Made by a program: the position numbers and the translations under genes
Shown here: piece by piece, positions 6,606 to 10,915 of the stretch
Position numbering within the stretch: the first letter of the stretch is position 1
Layout: each line of letters starts with the position of its first letter
The notes under the pieces: model-generated
The model's input: the letters and a program-made list of their open reading frames with translations, nothing else
The model's database searches: none
Told to the model about the DNA's origin: nothing
NCBI GenBank assembly: GCA_031403155.1
Contig: JANNSX010000466.1
Span: 1-10,915 of the forward strand
Source: JANNSX01 sp031403155
GTDB taxonomy: Bacteria > Pseudomonadota > Alphaproteobacteria > Rhizobiales > Hyphomicrobiaceae
Direction of reading: 5' to 3'
DNA: 10,915 bases

Positions 6606-6702
6606 CCACAACTGCTCATTTCGCGGATGCGAAAGGGCGGCTGCGGCGCACCAATTCGGGGGAAATGGCCAGCGCCCGAGACCTCAGCCAGCACGGTTTT
6701 GA

Positions 6703-6721
6703 AGGCGGGCGCGCACCGCCT
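6703..6721 (+). other. Stem-loop in the etfB leader
   Basis: AGGCGG-GCGCGCA-CCGCCT pairs as a 6-bp GC-rich stem with a seven-base loop, ending 24 bases before the etfB ATG. It is the only clear structure that I see in the 6518-6745 gap. It could be the end of a terminator for the rhomboid unit or a leader structure; there is no T-run. Confidence 0.3.
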
Positions 6722-6745
6722 CGATTCACACGGAGCAGGGCAGCG

Positions 6746-7495
6746 ATGAAGATCCTCGTCCCGGTCAAACGGGTTGTCGATTACAATGTGAAGATCCGGG
6801 TCAAGTCGGACGGTTCGGGCGTCGAGCTCGCCAACGTCAAGATGAGCATGAACCCGTTCGACGAAATTTCCGTCGAGCAGGCCATCCGCATGAGGGAAGC
6901 CGGCCAGGCGACCGAGATCATCGCTGTTTCCATCGGTCCCGAAAAAGCGCAGGAAACCATCCGCACCGCGCTCGCCATGGGCGCCGACCGGGGCATCCTG
7001 GTGCACGTGGATGAGATCGTCGAGCCAATCAACGTCGCCAAGCTCTTGAAGGCGGTAATCGACGCCGAGCAGCCCGGACTCGTCATCGTCGGCAAGCAGG
7101 CGATCGACGACGACTGCAATCAGACCGGCCAGATGCTCGCCGCCCTGCTCGGCTGGCCGCAGGCAACCTTCGCCTCCAAGATCGTGCTGGACGGCGGCAA
7201 GGCAACCGTCACGCGCGAAGTCGACGGCGGCCTGCAGACCATCACCGTCAACATGCCCTGCGTGGTGACCTCGGATCTGCGCTTGAACGAGCCGCGCTAT
7301 GCCTCGCTTCCGAACATCATGAAGGCGAAGAAGAAGCCGCTCGACATCAAGAAGCCGGCCGACCTCGGCGTCGACATCAGGCCGCGCCTCAAAGTGCTTA
7401 AGACGGTCGAGCCGCCGTCGCGCAAGGCCGGCGTCAAGGTGAAGAGCGTCGCCGAACTCGTCCAGAAGTTGAGAACCGAGGCAGGGGTGATCTGA
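6746..7495 (+). CDS. etfB: Electron transfer flavoprotein subunit beta
   Basis: 249 residues, the usual length. With EtfA it forms the soluble ETF heterodimer that takes electrons from acyl-CoA and related dehydrogenases and passes them to ETF:ubiquinone oxidoreductase. Beta holds AMP and carries the recognition loop for partner dehydrogenases. Motifs seen: V-K-R-V-V-D-Y-N at 7-14, N-P-F-D-E-I-S-V-E-Q-A (36-46), G-K-Q-A-I-D-D-D at 116-123 and the beta-subunit signature R-L-N-E-P-R-Y-A-S-L-P-N (179-190), followed by I-M-K-A-K-K-K-P. Lys193 and Lys196 in that loop match the positions reported to be methylated in an Agrobacterium ETF beta, as I recall. The ATG at 6746 has GGAG/AGGG just upstream; an earlier in-frame ATG at 6665 would add 27 unrelated residues. 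etfA starts three bases after the stop. Confidence 0.96.
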   Translation: MKILVPVKRVVDYNVKIRVKSDGSGVELANVKMSMNPFDEISVEQAIRMREAGQATEIIAVSIGPEKAQETIRTALAMGADRGILVHVDEIVEPINVAKLLKAVIDAEQPGLVIVGKQAIDDDCNQTGQMLAALLGWPQATFASKIVLDGGKATVTREVDGGLQTITVNMPCVVTSDLRLNEPRYASLPNIMKAKKKPLDIKKPADLGVDIRPRLKVLKTVEPPSRKAGVKVKSVAELVQKLRTEAGVI

Positions 7496-7498
7496 GCC

Positions 7499-8443
7499 AT
7501 GGCCGTTCTTCTCGTAGCCGAGCACGACAACAAGGCGCTGAACGGCGTCACGGCGAAAGCGCTGACCGCCGCCAGGGCGATGGGTGGCGAGGTTCACATC
7601 CTCGTCGCCGGCAATGGCTGCCGCGCGGTCGCCGATGCCGCCGCCAAACTCGACGGAGTCATGGCCGTGAAGCTCGCGGAAAGCCCGCAGCTCGAGCATG
7701 GCCTCGCCGAGGAGATGGTGGCGCTGCTTCAGCCGATGATGGCAGGATACGACGCCATCGTCGCCGCCTCGACCTCCTCCTCCAAGAGTTTCATGCCGCG
7801 CCTGGCCGCCAGCCTCGACGTGGCGCAGGTTTCCGATATCACCGCCGTACACTCGGCCGACACCTTCGAGCGGCCGATCTACGCCGGCAACGCCATCCAG
7901 ACTGTGCAGGCGACGGACCCCAAGAAGATCGTGACCGTCCGCACCGCGTCCTTCGCGGCGGCGGGCGAGGGCGGATCGGCTCCAGTCGAAGCCGTGTCGA
8001 TCCCGGGTGCCGCCGGCGTCTCCAAATGGGAGCGCAACGAGCTGTCGAAATCCGACCGGCCGGAGCTGACATCCGCCAAGATCGTCATCTCGGGCGGCCG
8101 CGGCATGCAGGCGGCCGAGAATTTCGGCAAGTATCTCGAGCCAGTCGCCGACAAGCTGCGCGCCGCCGTCGGGGCCAGCCGCGCCGCTGTCGATGCCGGC
8201 TACGCGCCCAACGACTACCAGGTCGGACAGACCGGCAAGGTGGTGGCGCCCGACCTCTACATCGCCGTCGGCATCTCGGGCGCGATCCAGCATCTCGCCG
8301 GCATGAAGGACTCCAAGGTGATCGTCGCCATCAACAAGGACGAGGAGGCGCCGATCTTCCAGGTCGCCGACTACGGCCTCGTCGCCGATCTCTTCCAGGC
8401 CCTGCCGGAGCTGGCGGCCGAGCTCGACAAGGCGCGCGGCTGA
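7499..8443 (+). CDS. etfA: Electron transfer flavoprotein subunit alpha
   Basis: 314 residues, standard for the family. It binds FAD in the ETF heterodimer and donates electrons to the quinone pool through ETF-QO. The FAD domain is in the C-terminal half: S-G-G-R-G-M (198-203), V-G-A-S-R-A-A-V-D-A-G (224-234), Q-V-G-Q-T-G-K (241-247), Y-I-A-V-G-I-S-G-A-I-Q-H (254-265) and the tail I-N-K-D-E-E-A-P-I-F (278-287), with A-D-Y-G-L-V-A-D-L (290-298). The N-terminal domain about 1-185 pairs with EtfB. AGGGGTGA at the very end of etfB serves as the ribosome site, and only three bases separate the genes, so translation is probably coupled. The order etfB-etfA-hbd points to short-chain acyl-CoA oxidation. 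Confidence 0.96.
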   Translation: MAVLLVAEHDNKALNGVTAKALTAARAMGGEVHILVAGNGCRAVADAAAKLDGVMAVKLAESPQLEHGLAEEMVALLQPMMAGYDAIVAASTSSSKSFMPRLAASLDVAQVSDITAVHSADTFERPIYAGNAIQTVQATDPKKIVTVRTASFAAAGEGGSAPVEAVSIPGAAGVSKWERNELSKSDRPELTSAKIVISGGRGMQAAENFGKYLEPVADKLRAAVGASRAAVDAGYAPNDYQVGQTGKVVAPDLYIAVGISGAIQHLAGMKDSKVIVAINKDEEAPIFQVADYGLVADLFQALPELAAELDKARG

Positions 8444-8478
8444 CCGCCATGACCGCTACAATGCAAGGGGTTTTCGTG

Positions 8479-9438
8479 ATGGACAAGCAGGTGAGCCCGG
8501 CCCAAGCCGGCAGCAACGGCACCGGCAGCAACGCGGAAAGCGAGAGCATTCGCGCGGCCCGGGGAAAGGTCAGGAAGGTCGGCATCATTGGCGCCGGCCA
8601 GATGGGCTCAGGAATCGCCCATGTGGTGGCGCTGTCGGGCTACAAGGTCGCCATCAACGACATTGCCAAGGAGCGCTTCGATACCTCCTTGGGCCTAATC
8701 GAGAAGAACATGATGCGGCAGGTCACGCGCGGCAAAATCAGCGAGACCGACAAGATCGCCGCGATCAAGCGCATCACCTTCGCCCCGAAGCTCGACGATT
8801 TCGGCGACGCCGATCTGGTGGTCGAGGCCGCCACCGAGGACGAGGACGTCAAGAAGAAGATTTTCTTGGCGCTCTGCCCGCATCTGAAGAAGGATGCGAT
8901 GCTGGCGACCAACACCTCCTCGATCTCGATCACGCGCCTTGCCGCCGTCACCGACCGTCCAGACCGCTTCATCGGCATGCACTTCATGAACCCAGTGCCG
9001 GTGATGGTGCTGGTCGAGCTGATCCGCGGCATCGCCACCGAGGACGAGACGTTCAACTTCTCGCGCGGTTTCGTCGAGAGCCTCGGCAAGACAATCGCCG
9101 TGTCGGAGGATTTCCCGGCCTTCATCGTCAACCGCATTTTGCTGCCGATGATCAACGAGGCCGTCTACACGCTCTACGAGGGCGTCGGCGGTGTGGAAGC
9201 CATCGACAAGGCGATGCGCTTGGGCGCCAACCACCCGATGGGGCCGCTGGAGCTGGCCGACTTCATCGGCCTGGATACCTGCCTTTCGGTGATGCAGGTG
9301 CTTTACGAGGGCTTGGCGGACAGCAAGTACAGGCCGTGTCCGCTGCTGGTGAAATACGTCGAGGCCGGCTGGCTCGGCCGCAAGACCAAGCGCGGGTTCT
9401 ATGACTATCGCGGCGACGTGCCGGTGCCGACAAGGTAG
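8479..9438 (+). CDS. hbdA: 3-hydroxybutyryl-CoA dehydrogenase
   Basis: 319 residues; cytoplasmic NAD(P)-dependent oxidation of 3-hydroxybutyryl-CoA to acetoacetyl-CoA, or the reverse in polyhydroxybutyrate or butanoate metabolism. The Rossmann motif G-I-I-G-A-G-Q-M-G-S-G (35-45) and cofactor-binding D61 open the N-terminal domain. The catalytic set of the 3-hydroxyacyl-CoA dehydrogenase family is complete: Ser147 in N-T-S-S, His168 in G-M-H-F-M-N-P, Glu180 and Asn218. The C-terminal domain (about 214-319) has the usual G-A-N-H-P-M-G-P-L-E-L-A-D and ends with K-T-K-R-G-F-Y-D-Y. About 30 polar Ser/Gly/Asn/Ala-rich residues precede the fold, longer than usual for this enzyme. ATG 8479 is preferred because AAGGGG (8465-8470) lies eight bases before it; ATGs at 8449 and 8461 lack such a site. 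The gene follows etfA after 35 bases, probably in one transcript. Confidence 0.93.
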   Translation: MDKQVSPAQAGSNGTGSNAESESIRAARGKVRKVGIIGAGQMGSGIAHVVALSGYKVAINDIAKERFDTSLGLIEKNMMRQVTRGKISETDKIAAIKRITFAPKLDDFGDADLVVEAATEDEDVKKKIFLALCPHLKKDAMLATNTSSISITRLAAVTDRPDRFIGMHFMNPVPVMVLVELIRGIATEDETFNFSRGFVESLGKTIAVSEDFPAFIVNRILLPMINEAVYTLYEGVGGVEAIDKAMRLGANHPMGPLELADFIGLDTCLSVMQVLYEGLADSKYRPCPLLVKYVEAGWLGRKTKRGFYDYRGDVPVPTR

Positions 9439-9495
9439 GACGGCTGCGGTCCTAACGTAACAGTCCGTTTACATGCTACCGATTGAACCGGTCGA

Positions 9496-10254
9496 TTAAA
9501 CAATCGTCCAGCTTCCGGGTGTTCTCCGATCGCGGGAAACACGCACCACTTCGCCCAGGAGAACGTCTAGCTCTCGACGAAAGTCGACCTGTGTGGAGCT
9601 TGGAATCGTTTCGCGCTCTCGGATGTGCGTGTGCAGGTGACTTCCAGCAATATTCCTCACCGACCTCTCCAGCGTTTGCATTGCCTCCTTAAACGATTTG
9701 CCTCCGTCGTAATTGTTGGCGACTTCATTGAAATTTTTTAAGCCAAAGACTGGTGGTATGTGGTCCACAATCGCCCGAACCAACATTGCAACAGACATGT
9801 TGCAGTCACTTGCGCTATTCGCGTTGAGTTCACGGCAGAGTTGCAGAAGCCGCGAAAAATCCCACTTGCCCTGAGGTAGCGTCGAAAGCTCGGCAATGCG
9901 CCTGTCTGCTACGAATTTGGAGGTAATTGGAGTAGTGGCGACGGCCCGCATTGGCAACCGATTGGCGTGGTTTACTGCACCGCGGATTAACTCGATTGTT
10001 TCCTCGACGCATGCATAGCTTGGCCCACCAAAGAAACCCACCGACCCTGTTGCTATCGTCGATCCCAGCTCAAGAGAAAATGTGTTGGCCAGACCGAGGG
10101 CAACATCCATTGCGGCCTTGGCTTCGGTCGCCAGCCTCTTGAAGCTCGCAGCATCGGGCGAGCGCAAGATCAGACCGTCGGACGACGATACGAATTTCGG
10201 CAGTATCGCCGCCATCTCGTCGGCAATTGCTGCAAGCGTGTTCGGTGTCGTCAT
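9496..10254 (-). CDS. Conserved hypothetical protein with HEPN-like R-N-x4-H motif
   Basis: 252 residues, no signal peptide or membrane helix, so cytoplasmic. I cannot name the family, but the C-terminal half (about 119-240) resembles a conserved segment I recall in scattered accessory proteins. It has L-C-R-E-L-N (139-144), M-L-V-R-A-I-V-D-H-I-P-P-V-F-G (157-171), F-N-E-V-A-N-N-Y (175-182), S-F-K-E-A-M-Q-T-L-E (187-196), then R-N-I-A-G-S-H-L-H-T-H-I-R (200-212) and Q-V-D-F-R-R-E-L-D-V-L-L (222-233). This part looks all-helical. R200-N-x4-H206 fits the R-x4-6-H motif of HEPN ribonucleases. The N-terminal half (about 1-118) is unassigned. The gene is visibly AT-richer than its neighbours, converges on hbdA and is divergent from mazE, which suggests transfer. 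The ATG at 10254 has GGGGCG seven bases upstream. A defence or toxin role is inference only. Confidence 0.72.
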   Translation of the reverse strand: MTTPNTLAAIADEMAAILPKFVSSSDGLILRSPDAASFKRLATEAKAAMDVALGLANTFSLELGSTIATGSVGFFGGPSYACVEETIELIRGAVNHANRLPMRAVATTPITSKFVADRRIAELSTLPQGKWDFSRLLQLCRELNANSASDCNMSVAMLVRAIVDHIPPVFGLKNFNEVANNYDGGKSFKEAMQTLERSVRNIAGSHLHTHIRERETIPSSTQVDFRRELDVLLGEVVRVSRDRRTPGSWTIV

Positions 10255-10381
10255 GAAAATCGCCCCAATTGCTCCACCTGAGTTTGCACTTCATCCCGAG
10301 CCGCTTGGATTCGGCAAGCTCCCAAGAGGCCATTGCTTGGATCGGTTGGGAACGACTAGCCAGTCACATGACACTATCGAA

Positions 10382-10410
10382 TTGCTAAACCATGCAGACG
10401 TATCTACAAT
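10382..10410 (+). promoter_or_regulatory. Promoter of the mazEF pair
   Basis: TTGCTA (10382-10387) and TACAAT (10405-10410), separated by exactly 17 bases, match the sigma-70 boxes at four and five of six bases. The expected transcript start near 10417 would give a leader of about 29 bases before the mazE ATG. The -10 box lies inside a palindrome. Confidence 0.55.
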
Positions 10411-10418
10411 GTAGAAAC
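10400..10418. promoter_or_regulatory. Palindromic operator over the mazE -10 box
   Basis: TCTACA-A-TGTAGA (10403-10415) is a perfect inverted repeat with a one-base centre. It extends outward to GTATCTACAATGTAGAAAC with a single mismatched pair (10402/10416). It covers the -10 box of the mazE promoter. MazE-family antitoxins bind such dyads with their AbrB-like N-terminus to repress their own operon, so this is the likely autoregulatory site. Confidence 0.55.
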
Positions 10419-10445
10419 ATTATCGCCACCCACCCGAGGCCCGCC

Positions 10446-10694
10446 ATGCGCGCAACCGTCAACCGCTGGGGCAACAGCCTGGCACTGAGGCTCCCCAAGC
10501 CGATTGCCGACGAGGCAAAGCTCGTCGAGGGGGCGATCGTGGACATCGTGGTCGACGACGGGAAGATCAAGGTCACTCCGGCCCGGCCGAGGTATGACCT
10601 CGATGACCTGCTCAAGGGGGAGCGCGCCGCCAAGAAGAAGGGCGGCTCACGCGAGGTCGACTGGGGCGCACCCAAAGGTCGTGAAGTGTGGTGA
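10446..10694 (+). CDS. mazE: MazE-type antitoxin, AbrB/SpoVT fold
   Basis: 82-residue antitoxin. Residues 1-46 form the swapped-hairpin AbrB/MazE DNA-binding domain, with N-R-W-G-N-S-L-A-L-R-L-P-K (6-18) as the hallmark and V-E-G-A-x-V-D-I-V-V (28-36) after it. Residues 47-82 are a charged tail ending V-D-W-G-A-P-K-G-R-E-V-W, the part that in this family lies across the toxin and blocks it. It should neutralise the MazF-type toxin encoded next and, alone or with it, repress the promoter in front. GAGG (10436-10439) sits six bases before the ATG. Its TGA overlaps the toxin GTG by four bases (GTGA), which couples translation. G+C is back to the high level of the metabolic genes, unlike the gene on its left. 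Confidence 0.92.
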   Translation: MRATVNRWGNSLALRLPKPIADEAKLVEGAIVDIVVDDGKIKVTPARPRYDLDDLLKGERAAKKKGGSREVDWGAPKGREVW

Positions 10695-10915
10695 GCAGTG
10701 GCTACCGGCCCGAGCGCGGCGACTTCGCTTGGCTCGACTTCACGCCGCAAGCAGGCACCGAGCAGGCCGGTCGCCGGCCAGCGCTGATCCTCTCGCCCGC
10801 CAATTTCAACGTCGCCACCGGCCTTGCCGCCGTTTGTCCGCTGACGAGCACCATGACCGGCAGCCGCTTCGAGGTCCCGCTCCCGAAGGGTGCCAAACTC
10901 AAGGGCGTCGTCCTC
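10691..10915 (+). CDS. mazF: MazF/PemK-type toxin endoribonuclease, 3' end outside window
   Basis: The first 75 residues are present; the family is about 110 long, so about a third is missing at the right edge. MazF toxins cut mRNA at short specific sequences and are held inactive by MazE. Family features: R-G-D-F-A-W-L-D-F near the start (9-17), then A-G-R-R-P-A-L-I-L-S-P (26-36), F-N (39-40), and G-L-A-A-V-C-P-L-T-S (44-53), which carries the conserved Thr/Ser of the active-site region. The start is GTG at 10691, overlapping the mazE stop. The frame is open to the last base, with no sign of damage. Cut specificity cannot be read. Confidence 0.9.
   Translation, partial: MSSGYRPERGDFAWLDFTPQAGTEQAGRRPALILSPANFNVATGLAAVCPLTSTMTGSRFEVPLPKGAKLKGVVL

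Noticed and set aside
6599..8293. Minus-strand open frame of 564 codons opposite etfB and etfA.
   Set aside because: It covers two certain genes on the other strand, the product is a His/Gly/Asp/Arg-rich shadow, and there is no promoter or ribosome site.
9436..9454. TAGGAC-N7-GTCCTA stem at the end of hbd as an intrinsic terminator.
   Set aside because: It overlaps the stop codon, has only six pairs with a mixed composition, and is not followed by a T-run. A terminator between the convergent genes is expected but not shown.
10070..10333. Minus-strand 87-codon frame overlapping the start of the unassigned accessory gene.
   Set aside because: It overlaps most of the 5' end of the better-supported gene in another frame, its product has no motif, and no ribosome site is seen.
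1..10915. CRISPR array, tRNA, rRNA, insertion sequence or integrase.
   Set aside because: I looked for regular spaced repeats, cloverleaf-like anticodon arms, transposase motifs and terminal inverted repeats and saw none that hold up by eye.

Overview
The window looks like chromosomal DNA from an alphaproteobacterium, most likely of the order Hyphomicrobiales (Rhizobiales). This rests on high G+C, the DUF2865 protein, and the gene order HIG1-domain protein / PduO-type cobalamin adenosyltransferase / rhomboid / etfB / etfA / 3-hydroxybutyryl-CoA dehydrogenase, which I recall from that group. The species cannot be named from the sequence alone. There are no rRNA or tRNA genes, CRISPR arrays or insertion sequences that I can see.

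Left part (1-2222, minus strand): a secreted or membrane-anchored six-cysteine DUF2865 protein lies downstream of a short-chain dehydrogenase of the type II 3-hydroxyacyl-CoA dehydrogenase (HSD10) kind. The 154-base gap between them holds three copies of a TCGG(T/G)TAA element. A 129-base divergent promoter region then separates the dehydrogenase from a plus-strand run.

Middle (2352-9438, plus strand): a DUF1232 membrane protein, a two-helix HIG1-domain protein, a large polytopic protein resembling GT-C glycosyltransferases, a PagL-like lipid A deacylase candidate, PduO-type ATP:cob(I)alamin adenosyltransferase, a rhomboid protease with an intact Ser/His dyad, the two electron-transfer flavoprotein subunits, and 3-hydroxybutyryl-CoA dehydrogenase. 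ETF, HBD and the HSD10-like enzyme all fit short or branched acyl-CoA oxidation. The B12 adenosyltransferase would supply cofactor to mutases such as methylmalonyl-CoA mutase. The GT-C-like and PagL-like genes do not belong to this metabolic theme. They look like a two-gene envelope-modification insert between the HIG1 gene and the adenosyltransferase gene.

Right part (9439-10915): this is an accessory segment. A minus-strand gene of visibly lower G+C encodes a 252-residue protein of a conserved but functionally unassigned type. It carries an R-N-x4-H motif like that of HEPN ribonucleases. It is divergent from a mazEF-type toxin-antitoxin pair (the toxin is cut by the window end) that has a good promoter and a near-perfect palindrome over its -10 box. 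The best candidate for something undescribed is the unassigned minus-strand protein. The second is the GT-C/PagL-like pair.
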